DNA of 64,000 bases. It comes from Reticulascus tulasneorum. Its lineage: Eukaryota > Ascomycota > Sordariomycetes > Glomerellales > Reticulascaceae. The position numbers were made by a program, and so were the translations under genes. The stretch is taken from the NCBI GenBank assembly GCA_001557505.1, contig LSAX01000005.1, positions 1,240,001 to 1,304,000 on the forward strand. The letters run 5' to 3'. The notes under the pieces are model-generated. The model saw only the letters and a program-made list of their open reading frames with translations. It made no database searches and had not been told where the DNA came from. Positions 23,018 to 34,151 of this stretch are shown here, one piece after another (position 1 is the first letter of the stretch; every line of letters starts with the position of its first letter).

Positions 23018-25240
23018 GGTTGATTTTCACGCGAATGAGTGCCGGAGTGTTTGTGGGAAGGACAAAGGTGGAATTTGAGCCTCTTAATATGTGGGCGCGT
23101 CCGATGGTCATACGATCCGGAACAAAACGTGCTCGGCTTCCGTGCTGTCGCCGTCCGCGGGTTCCACTGACGAAATTGCCTGTCTTGGCACAGCGAAGCT
23201 CGCTATCACGTATTAGCGTTTGGTGAGCGCATGGCTCGAGTAAGTGGCCGTAAGCACACATCATTCAGATCGGAAGTATAAATGCATGCAAAGGGACTGC
23301 TCTCTGCCATTTCGCAGCCAATTTGTTGTCCCTCATTCTTCATATTTGTGTTGGTTACGTCTTCTTCAGTGATTCTCATTATCTGTGGCCCCCACACTGC
23401 GTGATCCTCGCATCTCTTCCACTTCCAGAGATCGCACGCATTCTGAGAGCTCCATCTCCCCACTTTTCCTGCCCGCGATGTCTGCTCAACCTTAGACAGC
23501 CTCCTCGACGTTTCCGGCTGCGTGCGTAAGGCTCTGCATCCAGGCCCCGATTGGATGACCATGCAATCGACCGCCATCGTGTCATGCCCTGTGCAGCGCT
23601 CAAGGTTCGCCACGGAACGTGCAGCTGCGCGATCCTGTCACACTCATGTTTGTGGGGGTCTTGGGGCTGAACGACGAGCGCAGACATCAGTGAAGGTGTT
23701 GATGAGTTCGTAGGGCCATTTCGTCGTAGAGGAGCTTGAGAATGTTCGAACCAGAGCCCAGGAGCAAAACGTAAATTACCAAACACACGTGAGCGGTGAG
23801 GTAGTCACCTTGGTCGCAGTAACCAGTCCCATCTTTTCGCGTCATTGCTTAGCCAGCTACCTGAACCCTCCCATTTACTCATGCTCACAAGCTTTCCAGT
23901 TACTCAGGGTCACTTTCTGTCACCCCATGATACCAGATGCTGTAGTGATGAAGGATAACATGGCCTCCCCAGCCGAAAACAAATGCCAAGGCTCCGCTGG
24001 AACATATGGAAGCCAGCCGGATTTCCCAGTCGCAGATGAGACCCGAGTATACCGAGCCAAGAGCCAAAAGGCAACCGTCACTGATGCCATCGATGTGAAT
24101 ATGCGACGTTGTCCTCTTTTCTGGCATTTGAGAGTGGCCCTGCAAGTCACGAGGCGCTTGTGAAATGGTGCTGGAGTCGTAGCCAGCAACGACAAAACCA
24201 CACGGTGAGCCACATCCCGGTGGCTGTGTTGTCGATTCCCCAAATCAGGGCAACAGCAGCCATCAGTGCGGCTGACCGGGACTGACTTGGTAAGCTGGAA
24301 CAGCGGAATGAAATCCAGCAAATTGCAATCCAGCAGTAGAAGAGTAGCTGCTGCACCTCCTTGTTCAGAGACCCAAGATCTGCAAGTAAAGTGGGAGCTT
24401 TGGTTATCGGCGCAGTTTGTACAGCCAAAAGTAACTGTCGCTGCAATGGGATGTCTCGAAATAGTGGCCATTGTCGGTGTCAGTGTAGGCTGAATTTGAA
24501 ATATAGTTAAACTGGTTAATGTTGTTCAAGAGTGCCATAATGTACTCATGTACATATTAGAAAAGAAGTGTCCATCGGAGAAAGGTACTCAGTGAAAATG
24601 TCGAATAAGAGACAAAGCAACCTCTTACCGGGGATTCCACAAGCCGGTAAACATGAATCTGTGGCTCGGTGTGATCCAAGAGTGGAAAACAGTGGTTCAG
24701 TGAAGACGTCCACGCGCATGGCCGTTGTGCCTAAGACACTGCCTAAGCTCAGTGACTTGATGTTCGCGTTCGAGCCCAATTGGATCATCGGAGTGCGCGA
24801 TTCACAGCCTCCGGTAAGGCGTCTGGTGCTAGCGCTGTGGCGCGTCGTTGATCGACGCCTTTTGCTGAAGCATCCTCCCAGCCTTGCGCTCCGAGTCTGT
24901 CTAATATGCCTCAAACAGAAACGGATCTGGACGTCATTACGTACGGCAAGGCTCCCATGAGACAGCCAGAGCCTTGCCGTAGATACATATATATGGCTGA
25001 CAGCGATGATAAAAGTGAAGCAAGGGAATACTACAGACCGCTCCAGTGATTTTATCAGATCTCTCGTGGAGCACAGAAGATTTAAGAGTTGCGGACCCCC
25101 CTTGCCAACGGGAAATCAACAGCTTGCCGACGGGCAGAACAGACGAGATTACAGAGAATGATTATTCCTGTTTGTGACGGATTCCACAACTTATAGGAGT
25201 TGCGTTCCTCCGTTACTGGCGGGTCGGAACCATTCACAAC
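23018..25240. other. Intergenic, no gene seen
   Basis: About 2.2 kb with short overlapping frames on both strands and no convincing coding signal. It contains the inverted repeat listed separately. The last 250 bp are the promoter side of the next gene, with ATATATAT at about 24987. Confidence 0.5.
24942..24981. repeat. Perfect 13-bp inverted repeat (hairpin)
   Basis: TACGGCAAGGCTC at 24942-24954 is matched by its exact reverse complement at 24969-24981, with a 14-base loop. It sits 260 bp upstream of the next start codon, just before a TATA-like run, so it could be a dimeric regulator site or an RNA hairpin. Confidence 0.7.
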
Positions 25241-27330
25241 ATGTCCGACGTGAGCATACATGTTGGATTCTGGATCAACTGGGGTTCGTTATACACCAGC
25301 TCGAAGTTTGACATTCGGTACTAACGAAGTTCGCAGGTCAAGGCAGAGACCTTGGCAGAACCCTCACAGTATCCTCGTCAGCTGGGGGCTATCTAATAGC
25401 ATTCCTCGCTCTCTATGTCACCTTCGCCCTAAGCCACCTCTGGAACATCATCTGCTACTGTTTTCACTTTTACCAATCAAGTCCCAGGGAGCGAAATGCA
25501 CTCCACCACCAACACCAAGCGCTACTACGATCGGGCCTACCAGCCTTAGACTTCGCGCAATCGATGGCGACGGTCCTCAAAGCCTGGCGGAGTGTTCCGG
25601 GCCGACGCGGCTACAAGACGGGTGCTGCCATGATGGTATTCGCCGCGATCTTCAAGTTTTGCGCCATCTCGGCGGGACTGTTCTCCTCTCTCGTCGCGGT
25701 CACTGACAGCATGGTGTTGATGCACCCTAATCACTGCGGCTGGCCTCCACACCCGCACGACGAAGACGACCTTGTCGCGAACTCGGCGCTGTACATTCCT
25801 GGCATCAGAATATATGAGAACGCGAGAGCTTATGCGCAAAAGTGCTATGCCTCAACTGCAGGCCCAAACGGCGCATCCTGCGACACGTTTGTGAAGCCTG
25901 CTCTTGGGCGGACCGTCCACACGAATGTTGATTGCCCTTTCGGTGGTGATATCTGCGAGTCTCGGGGCATCACGATCACGTCCGGCTACATTGATACACA
26001 CGAGGATCTCGGTATCAATGCACGACCAGAGGATAGGATCCGGTTCAGGAAGACGTTGTCCTGCGCCGTGTTGGATGCGGAAAACCCGAAGTACAACTCC
26101 GGATGGGTGAGACAGCCACCAGAACTACAGAATGTGTCGAACCCGCTGTTCGATTCACCGGGGGTGGAATTCAAGTTATACTATCTCGGCTCGCAGATCA
26201 TTCAGAACCAGAGAGCCCCTTATTCCTTCTACTTCAGCAACACCTCTGCGCCTCGAAGTGGGTATCAGACTCAGTAAGTGTGCTAGACTAGATTGAAGTG
26301 ACCTCTAGTTTCTAATCGGGCAATCAGGATTTTCGCTGCCTCGCCATCCGAACCCGTCGAGGGCTACAGTTTTGAGCCGAGACTCGAGTTACTGAAACAA
26401 GATGCTCTCATTTTTCTGTGGGTACTCGAAAATAAAGTCTCATTTATTGGCCCTGTTCACGATCCCTGGTTCCAGGCGCTCAGAAAAGACCTCAATGGCA
26501 ATACAACAGTCTGGAGGTCCGACAAGGCAGCCGGCGTCATGGGGTGCGCCGAGTATTACGAGTTCTGCAACACGACGAGCTGCCTGGAGCCGCTTTCCAT
26601 CCCCGTCCGAGCCGAGCACTTCCCCAATCTTGACACTCTGAATTATAATGAGAAGCAGAACGCAACGTTCCTGTACCTGCGAACCGCAGCTCTGTACGGG
26701 AGGGCATACCTGCCTCCTATGCTTCTCCAAGATGAGCTCCTGCTTGCCCGCCCGCAGGTATTTCAAGACCCAATCTTTGGTGGGTCGGGCATTTCGCTGG
26801 CTGTTCCGAGCAACCAGTGGGAACTGGAGGTCGACAATCTGTTCAACACGAGCTTGGCGTTTCTGCAGCACATGGCCGTTGAGCACGCCTCGCAGTCCAA
26901 CATCCGTATAGAGGAGAACAGGACCATGTGGGACTTCATTGTGAAAGAGGACTATCCTGGCGCCGATGACGTGTGCAGCAGCCAGATGATACGCTCCACT
27001 GCCTTCTCATCCCTGAGCGTCGTCGGCCTGGGCTGCATCCTGGGAATCGGAGGACTGTTCCTCTTATTGAGTTCGGCACTGCCGACCATCCTGCCATGGG
27101 CATATGTAAAAGTCTGGAAATGCGACGTTTGCCGACAAGACCTGGAGTGGCAGGGGAACCGCCAGTTGCTGCTGCAGCGGAGAGCCTTCGAGGGCCACGG
27201 GGCTATCAAGCGAGCATCAGATCGAAATGCCCTTGTTCCACCAGACAGAGACAAAGCCTTTTCTGTGCCTTGGGTGGAGGATACAGACAACACAGAACAT
27301 GAACTTCGGCCACAGGGAGTAATCCAATGA
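25241..27330 (+). CDS. Multi-pass fungal membrane protein of unknown function
   Basis: Exons 25241-25283, 25337-26273 and 26328-27330 give 660 residues. The tiny first exon encodes MSDVSIHVGFWINW. The first intron has donor GTTCGT and branch TACTAAC; the second has donor GTAAGT and branch TCTAAT. Hydrophobic segments: GGYLIAFLALYVTFALSH near residue 25, a second at AAMMVFAAIFKFCAIS, and a strong pair of helices near the C-terminus (SVVGLGCILGIGGLFLLLSS). The long middle part has cysteines (CGW, CYAS, CDTF, CPFGGDIC, CAEYYEFC, CLEP) and N-x-S/T sites, consistent with an extracytoplasmic domain stabilised by disulfides. This family is sometimes labelled cytochrome P450 in databases, but there is no heme-binding Cys motif or ExxR helix here. 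No function is known to me. Confidence 0.85.
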
Positions 27331-27708
27331 GCCACCGTTCAGAGCGAAGAGGTTTGAGTGTTGAACAGTAAGGGAGCCCGAGAAGAATTTCAGAGACTGC
27401 AACCCCTCACCAATAGAGCCAGGATAATGCACCAAGCATCGAGAGTAGACCTGGCCACGATGCCGTGTAGTTGAGGGCACATGAGCCGGGCAAAGAGTTA
27501 GCACTCGCCAAATGTTGCACTCCAATTCATGCGTACATGTCTACCGAGGATTTATGCAGAGTGAACCCATTCAACCAACGCGTTTCGATGGAAAGCAGGT
27601 AAATTTCACGAGCCACGATGGATGACAGTTGCCTATTCTTCTTGTCAAATGTCCTCTAACCGGGGTATCATTGCGAGTTCCTTGCGCCGAACACCAGCCA
27701 GTCATCCC
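27331..27708. other. Convergent intergenic region, nothing seen
   Basis: 3' flanks of the membrane protein and APC11. No gene or repeat found. Confidence 0.6.
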
Positions 27709-28179
27709 TCATAAAGAGTCTTCAGGTTCGGCCTGGGTCGTCGCCTCCTTTGCCTGATCCGTCCATTCAAATTCTGTATATTGTTAGCTGACGGCGCGAC
27801 ACGAATGGGAATGGGAATCGCACTCTGTCTGCACATCGGACACTGTCCCTTGGCGGAGTCCTGCTTAATCCATTCTAAGATGCAGTGCTGGATCTCGCGT
27901 TAGTGAACGCCACTCTTGGGAGCGCAGTCAGTGGTCTCACTGAGGAGACTTACCATGTGGAAGTTGTGGCCACATTTCCCAGACACTGGACCTCTCGTTA
28001 GCTTTTGAGAACCTACAGAGCCGACCGAGATGCTCACAGAGACTGCAATCGTCGCCGGGGTATTTGCAAGTCGGACACGTTCCGTCAAAGTGGACCTGGC
28101 AGATGCCGCACACATCGTCTTCCGGTATGTCCCACCTCCATGTCGCGACCGTGTTCCATCTGGTGATCTTAACCTTCAT
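27709..28179 (-). CDS. apc11: Anaphase-promoting complex RING subunit APC11
   Basis: Catalytic RING-H2 subunit of the APC/C ubiquitin ligase. Four exons (28179-28038, 27985-27954, 27887-27824, 27773-27709) give exactly 100 residues. The N-terminus MKVKITRWNTVATWRWD is near-invariant in the family. Zinc ligands are CGIC, CPTC, DDCSL, GKCGHNFHMHCI and CPMCRQ. Introns sit inside the RING: after DDCS-L, after NFHM and after CRQ. Introns are 52, 66 and 50 bp with branches GCTAAC, ACTAAC and GCTAAC and all end in CAG. The last exon gives KFEWTDQAKEATTQ and a short acidic end. No single frame shows the whole gene, so automatic annotation may miss or split it. It is divergent from TUM1. Confidence 0.93.
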
Positions 28180-28793
28180 GTTTGCCTTCCTAGTAGGGTT
28201 CCTCTTTGGATTCACCGGGTACCAGAAACACCGACGAAAGAAACGGCTCCCTGCCCACGAACGAGTAGGTGTCACTGTAACAGCCCGTCGACTTTGTTTT
28301 GTCGACCTGTGTTGTATGGATGTTTTGGTGAGGTGAGGGGCACCAGAATAACAGCAAGCCACTATCGCCACTGTAAAATCTCGGGCGCCACAGCGACAGA
28401 CAAGCCACCAACTCAAACCCCACTCAAAACTGGAAAATGGCACCAACGTGCCAAAGGGTCGAATTGGCCCAAGCTCCCCCAGCCCCAGCTTCCCGGGCCA
28501 AGTCCGACCTCCTCGTTTAGCGAAAAGCCCTCCGATTTCTGACGATTCATCGTTCGCTTCTCCAACATCACGGCAAGAAAACGTGTGGCCGGCAATCAAG
28601 CTACCCATAACCCCGCACACTGCATGCGGTGCACATCCTCGTCTCCTTCATTTGTACTTCAGCATCCCATATTCACCGCCAGAGGAAGGTCTCAAGGACT
28701 TTCGTTCCTCCAACGCCGAGGGTTCCTACCCTTTCGCTGTCTTATCTCCCACGCCGATCCGACCTCACCGGCCTGTGTCGTGTGCGGTTCGCA
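28180..28793. promoter_or_regulatory. Divergent promoter between APC11 and TUM1
   Basis: 614 bp between outward-facing starts. Frames reading through it are low-complexity and lack motifs. CTCC- and CATCC-rich leader sequence precedes the TUM1 start. Confidence 0.55.
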
Positions 28794-29860
28794 ATGGCTA
28801 CGCTCGCAATATACCGCAGCACGCGAGCAGCATGGCCTCAATGTCATGCGAAGCCTTTTTGTCCCACCGTCCTCGGGCTGCGACGCTCGTTTTCCTCTTA
28901 TCTCGTCACCCCAAAGGAGCTCGACGCCGCCCTCAAGAAGAACGCGCCGTCCTCGATTAGCACCGATCCGCGAACAATTCCTCTCTGCGCATCGTGGTTT
29001 CTTCCCAACGACGGACGAACCGGTATCCAGGTTTTCAGAGAACAGCGGATTCCCAAGGCGAGATTCTTCGACCTGGACAAGGTCATCGATCGGAGGAGCC
29101 CATACCCGCATATGCTGCCGTCGGCGAAGGAGTTTGCGCTTGCAATGAGCGAACTGGGGATTCGAAAAGAGGATGTCGTCGTGGTATACGATACGAAGGA
29201 GTTGGGCATTTTCAGTGCTCCGCGCGCGGCTTGGACTTTAAAGATATTTGGACATACCAACGTGCACATCCTGAACAACTTCAAGCTCTGGGTCGAGCAG
29301 GGGTTGCCGACTGAAGCCGGAGAATTCTACAGCGTCGACTGCTGCACGTACCCGATCCCGAAATTTGACGGCAGTAAGGTCGCTAGCTACGAGGATGTCC
29401 GAGAGGTAGCGTTAGATTACAACAAGGAAGGCGCCGAGGGAGTCCAGATTCTCGACGCAAGATCTCCAGGAAGATTTGAGGGTAAGGATCCGGAACCGAG
29501 ACCGGGTCTTTCTTCTGGTCACATGCCTGGTGCCATCAATATCCCGATCACTGCCGTTCTAGATCCCGAGACCAAGGCTTTCCTCCCAGCGGACAAGCTG
29601 AAGCAAGTCTTCCAAGAGAGAGGTGTAGATCCTAATAAGCCTGTCATCTCCAGCTGCGGCACCGGAGTGACTGCTTGCATTATCGACACTGCCCTTGAAG
29701 AAGCGAAATATGGTTCTCCCGAATCGCGCAAGGTCTACGATGGCAGCTGGACGTGAGTCTCTCCTAGATCCCCCCAATGTCCTGGTTAATGCTGACTGTG
29801 AGTAGGGAATGGGCGCAACGGGTAGCACCGTCAGATTCATTGATTCAGAAGGCGGAGTAA
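28794..29860 (+). CDS. tum1: Thiosulfate/3-mercaptopyruvate sulfurtransferase (two rhodanese domains)
   Basis: Sulfur carrier that transfers persulfide sulfur, in yeast feeding tRNA thiolation through the URM1 system. Exons 28794-29752 and 29806-29860 give 337 residues. Residues 1-33 are basic and hydroxylated (IYRSTRAAWPQCHAK, LRRSFSSYLV), a likely mitochondrial presequence. The N-terminal rhodanese domain has CASWFLPNDGR and RIPKARFFDLD. The C-terminal domain carries the active-site loop CGTGVTA with C288 and LDARSPGRFEG, SGHMPGAINIP. The last short exon encodes EWAQR and a hydrophilic end. The frame is open upstream to 28629, but ATG 28794 gives the cleaner targeting sequence. Confidence 0.92.
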
Positions 29861-30483
29861 TGTGTTAGAGGTTGGGTTGAAGGTGATGGGGTTGCTTGAC
29901 GTTTCGAGGCCAATGCGATACCCTCCTTACACTATTCCGGATTGTATATGTAGGAATTTCCCGACTCGTGGTTTCGATCTTGCATTGGGATTGGCTGGCT
30001 TATAATTTCTTCCCTCTTTATGAAATACAGCAGGGTGGACGGAATGGACATGGGCTCTTTGTACATACAGGGGGCGAATACGCAAATTTTGATCTCACGG
30101 CGCATTCCAGCCGTCGACATTACCTCTCCATATTCCCTATTGCACTATCTTGGACCAGCAGCAGGTTTCACTCTGCATTTGAAGGTGGTACCGGTTCAAT
30201 GGCCGGGCCTCCGTTCATCTTGATGGCTACATCCACGGTAAGGTCGATAACATGGGCTTGATTCACTGTGCTGAGGGTGAATATCAATGCAATCAATGCT
30301 GCCGTGAGGGCAGAAGGTTATTGCCTTGGTACTTCCCACGAACATGTCACTGGCATTCCAACATCAGGTGCGAATAAATCATTTCATTCCAAAAATCCGG
30401 AAGGTTACGTATAACACATCCGTAAAACTCCCATAACCCAGTCAAATCAGTGATCCCATCCCATCATCGTCCTTCTTGAGCCC
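29861..30483. other. Convergent intergenic region, no gene seen
   Basis: Frames at 29896-30261 (+) overlap the TUM1 3' flank and have no recognisable features. Confidence 0.55.
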
Positions 30484-30753
30484 TCATTTCTTCCACTGTC
30501 CAGCGTGCTCAACGCCCTTCCCCAAATCATTCGCTCCGTTCTCCACACCGGTCCCAATGTTTCCGAGCCCATCGCCCACCGGTCGCCCAGCAGAGCCCGT
30601 GGCACCACTGATGGTGTCGCCGACGCCGCGCGTTGCTGCGCCGGTCACGTTGCCGACTGTGCGGGTCAAGCCGCCGACGGTGTTGCCCAAGGTGGAAGTG
30701 ACGAACTTGGCTGCGCCAGTCACGCCGGAGTCGTTGTTGGATGTGGTAGGCAT
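30484..30753 (-). CDS. Small Gly-rich, LEA-like fungal protein
   Basis: An uninterrupted 89-residue frame. Sequence is built of short amphipathic repeats with Gly and hydrophobics every few residues: GAAKFVTSTLGNTVGGL, TVGNVTGAATRGVGDTI, GDGLGNIGTGVENGAN, ending GQWKK. No cysteines, no signal peptide, no membrane helix. Short proteins with this phrase pattern and the same GQWKK end are common in filamentous ascomycetes; a stress or conidiation role is often suggested but I cannot support one here. The 140-bp upstream region is TTTGG-rich. Confidence 0.75.
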   Translation of the reverse strand: MPTTSNNDSGVTGAAKFVTSTLGNTVGGLTRTVGNVTGAATRGVGDTISGATGSAGRPVGDGLGNIGTGVENGANDLGKGVEHAGQWKK

Positions 30754-31540
30754 GTTTGCACTGGTTGGTTTGGTTTTAGGTTTAGGTAGGTCTGTGTGGT
30801 TTGGAATGACTTTTGAAGTTCGGAGTCTGATGAATGTGAGATTTTGGAATGTAGAAAGAAAAGAGGCCGATTGAGTCTGACGTTGAGGTCGGTCTTATAA
30901 GTGAATGTGGTGTGAGATTGAGACCCTTGGCGGGATATGACGTCAAAAATATCAAGGGGTCCTTGAAAGCGGGAGGGTGTGGCTCATCGCACCTATCATC
31001 CTTCTTACCCGCCACACTTTGACATCACTTCAAGGTTTCGAAAGCCGGGGCCAAGGGTCCAACACAAGAAAGCAAGAGAAAATAAAGTGTCTCGAGACAC
31101 GGGAAGCCAGTGCGGTGATGTAACGGTACTCTAGAGTGAAAATAAACCCGCGACTTGCACGTGTCCCGGAACCATAACAGGGAATTTCAGAAGCACGCAA
31201 CTTCAACGTTCGCAAGCTTCCCATCAGCCGGCTGGTTGTCTAGCGCCTTACCCACTGAGGAACTCATGCAGATGTACGCCCCCTTTGGCTGTAGTTTCGT
31301 AAAACCGCGTAAACACACCTAGCCTAATACCAACAAACAAGTCTACACAGAACCGTTTGTGGCTGCGGCACTGCGCACATAACATATCAGGCATGCCCTG
31401 CGATAGATAGCTGTTAGATTGTCCAGCGTGTACCTGGAATTTTGATGCGTCAGCATGCAAAGTACAAGTACCACCCTTGAGTAAGCACTGGTGACATCAC
31501 TCGCGGTTCACATCATATGAAGTACCCACCCAAGTTGGTT

Positions 31541-31803
31541 GTAAAAAACAGTGCCGCTGGTGGGACGAAAAGATGGCAGATTCGTTTTCGCCAATTGCAA
31601 GCAACTTTCCTATTGAAAGTATGTGAAACAAAATATTCTGATCATTGCTATATACTCACTAATATATTCAGTTCAATATTCCTGTGAATAGCTACTTGAA
31701 TATTTTGATATTTTAGGATATATTCGTTACAATACTGCGTAGTATTCCCATGTAGGTAATTACTTGGATATACAGATGACAAAAGCAGCACTGTTTTAAT
31801 GAC
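31541..31803. mobile_element. MITE-like AT-rich element, copy 1
   Basis: 263 bp, AT-rich core, bounded by imperfect terminal inverted repeats: GTAAAAAACAGTGCCGCTG at the left and CAGCACTGTTTTAATGAC at the right. The core (around 31675-31740) aligns with 46905-46965, and the outer CAACTTTC and GCACTGTTTT phrases also match copy 2. No coding capacity. No clear target-site duplication. Confidence 0.55.
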
Positions 31804-32440
31804 CCACTTGCCACCTAGCCAATACAGAAGTAAACTTACACCCATGGATCATCGAGAATACTTGTTGCAGACCAGTTCCTCTGCGGGCACGCGGGGAAGA
31901 GCAGGCAGAACCCAAGGCGACTGTGCAGGATCGGAATTCTGCTCGTAGGTCCTAGTCGTGTTCTGAGATGAGGTAAAGCAGAGAGCCATGCTCGGAGCTG
32001 CTGTTGCTTCTAAGTTATGGAGCCACCAAAGCGGGATTGGAAATGAGAATAAGGCCCAGTGGTGGTCACCTGCCTGCATTTGTAGGCTTGGCTGAATCCC
32101 CAAGTCGTGCTTAATTAACACCGAGACATTGATCGAAAACGGCTGGAATTCTCAGATTTCAATGCAGGCACCCGATTCCTCAGGATCCGAGCCACTGATT
32201 ATATTTGACAGGCTTGTCGGAGCCTTTATCCATAAGCCCATCAGCGCTATTTGAAAAAATTACTTTGCACGTAGTGGTTCTACCCCCCCCCCCAGGACTT
32301 AACCCAATGCATGACCTTGGTAACCCAGACTTCACACATTTACATACCTAGGTATCCAGGGGTAGTGACACTAGACGCGCGCATACAGAGTCGGCTTCTT
32401 CCGAGGTAAGGCACCGGAGATGGACGAAGATCCCAAGGAA

Positions 32441-32562
32441 TCGATCACGCACCCACTTCATCGGGTCTAGACTCAACTGCTGTTTGTTTAAGTGCATATG
32501 TTAACTTTCCCGAAACCGCTAGCCTATTATGTTCCCGTAATTTGTGAATCATCTTATGTACT
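32441..32562 (+). repeat. 122-bp direct repeat, copy 1
   Basis: Matches 37701-37822 in the same orientation with about seven mismatches (about 94%). It begins TCGATCACGCACCC and lies just downstream of the VOC pseudogene. Not part of any recognised gene. Confidence 0.9.
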
Positions 32563-32600
32563 ACGTATCTATACATTACATGAGTCTAAGTGTTGCCGTT

Positions 32601-33008
32601 TCACTCGGTCCCCGGGTTCCCTCCCTCCAAGAAGTGAAAGAAGGTGAGCTCATTCCCATCCCTATCCAGCATCGTGAACTGGCGGTATCCCCACGGCTTG
32701 TCCTTAATAGCCTCCTTCGCTACGATTCCCTGCCTCCTTTCACGTGCTCGTAAAACTCGGCTAGCTCCGTCGTGCCTAGCGCGACCATGGCCGCCGACGG
32801 ATGGACCACATCCGCCTGCATGAAGTAGATGTTGGCCGCGGCATGTTTGCCCACGAACACGGAGCAGAAGGTCGGCGCGCCGTTGTTCGGGTCTGGGATC
32901 GAGACTGTGAATTGAGAGCTCTTCGCCGTAGACTTGCGCGGTGACTGTTACGGAGCGGCAGCGGAATTGCGGGATGATTTTCCAGGCTGAGGTGATGGCT
33001 TGGGCCAT
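32601..33008 (-). pseudogene. VOC/glyoxalase-like protein with two compensating frameshifts
   Basis: The 135-codon frame starts MAQAITSAWKIIPQFRC and ends with KDKPWGYRQFTMLDRDGNELTFF, a typical end of a vicinal-oxygen-chelate (VOC, PF00903-type) protein. The middle of this frame is nonsense. A neighbouring frame instead reads FTVSIPDPNNGAPTFCSVF, ANIYFMQADVVHPSAAM and ELAEFYEHVKGGRE, clear VOC sequence. So one base appears inserted near 32911-32913 and one lost near 32724-32727. The net effect keeps the frame open, with about 60 codons misread. Either the gene is decayed or the assembly has two errors. No intron explains the shifts. Confidence 0.75.
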
Positions 33009-33187
33009 GACGGGCGACGTGGAAAAGCTTGGTGATGTTGGTATCGAAGCACAATAGTTTTCGTGATGTGTTCACTGGAGTGTTGTCGATTGTTTGAAGC
33101 TTGACGGACTTCACGTGATGGCGCCACGTGGCGCAAGCCAAGACTGCTTTGATGTCTCTGATATCCTCCTAGTTCTCCGCTGGATCT

Positions 33188-33506
33188 CTACATGACAGCG
33201 CACCACGCCTTCTCACGCCTCTTCGCATCCAGGTACATTTGCTTCGAGCTCTCGGACAGCTTGCTCTCTTCAAGCATGTTGCACACGTGGCCTCTTTCCA
33301 GGACCTTCGTCATGTCAGTGTTGCTGCCTGTCAAACGTGGAGGCGTCGATTACGGATGCAATAGGCTTCTGAAGCACTTCTCGCACTTCTCGCAATTCTA
33401 ACTCTTCTTGAGTCTTTCCCTCGCCGGCCGCTCCTCCTTGCTTCTCCTCGTCGGGCTTCTCCGTTTCTTGATCGGCCTGGGGTTGTGGTTTGTCTGGATG
33501 AGCCAT
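33188..33506 (-). CDS. Small acidic, Glu/Gln-rich protein (spliced or frameshifted)
   Basis: Starts MAHPDKPQPQADQETEKPDEE; an ATG one codon upstream at 33509 is equally possible. It continues to ELREVREVLQKPIASVIDAST, then hits a stop. The next frame gives MTKVLERGHVCNMLEESKL and SSKQMYLDAKRREKAWCAVM, ending at 33188. Two readings: a 49-bp intron 33305-33353 (donor GTAATC, branch CACTGAC, acceptor AAG) giving 89 residues, or a single-base frameshift near 33322 in a longer original protein. The second is attractive because the TFDR..MTKVLERG region reads as coding on both sides. No signal peptide, no known domain. Confidence 0.55.
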
Positions 33507-34151
33507 CATGAGTGATTGAAAATTTGAAAAAAGAATGAATCCAGATAAATCCGGCGTGCGCAAGTTTATAGGGACTGCGTAGGCTGAGCCAGGCAACCGT
33601 GGAGATGCTCTGGTCGTCATACTTCCAAAGGATCCGCTGACTAAGGCTGGAGCGCACCTTGCCTCTTTTGCGACAACGGACGCAGGCCCACACAGGATGT
33701 ATTGAAATGTAATACTCCATTAAATATGACGAGGAAACGGAACGTTCCTAGCATGTTAGATACTTATCAAGAGTTATCCGTATCCTTTTCTAGCTTATTG
33801 TAGCTAACCCCATTCCTTACAGTCCTCTTTGGGCCTCTACCAAGTAGTCCAAGTTGTACCCACTTAAATTATGCCTCTGTGTGTGCCTAGGACCAGCGTC
33901 AACACTTTTTGATCGACGTACGATCTCAGCCACCATTTCGCCAAAGATCCGAAATGAGGGATTAGGAATGAATGTCTTGATATATTTCATGTCTTTCGAC
34001 GCAGAGTCAGTCGCAAGTTCTGTAGAGCACCAACTTCACCCCGTACACCCTGGTATCTTCACGGCACTAGACGACTGAGAAAGTGGAGGACACGCCGGTT
34101 CACGAGAGGAAAGGATCCATCACCTGATTGTCGAGAGGCCTTGGTGTAACT
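33507..34151. other. Intergenic, no gene seen
   Basis: Contains only short frames and the 3' flank of the DUF3176 gene. Confidence 0.6.

Larger units (their letters stand above)
30754..32600. other. Gene-free interval with repeats
   Basis: No coding sequence seen. It holds the AT-rich inverted-repeat element at 31541-31803, an 11-base C run at 32283-32293 and the first copy of the 122-bp direct repeat at 32441-32562. Confidence 0.6.
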
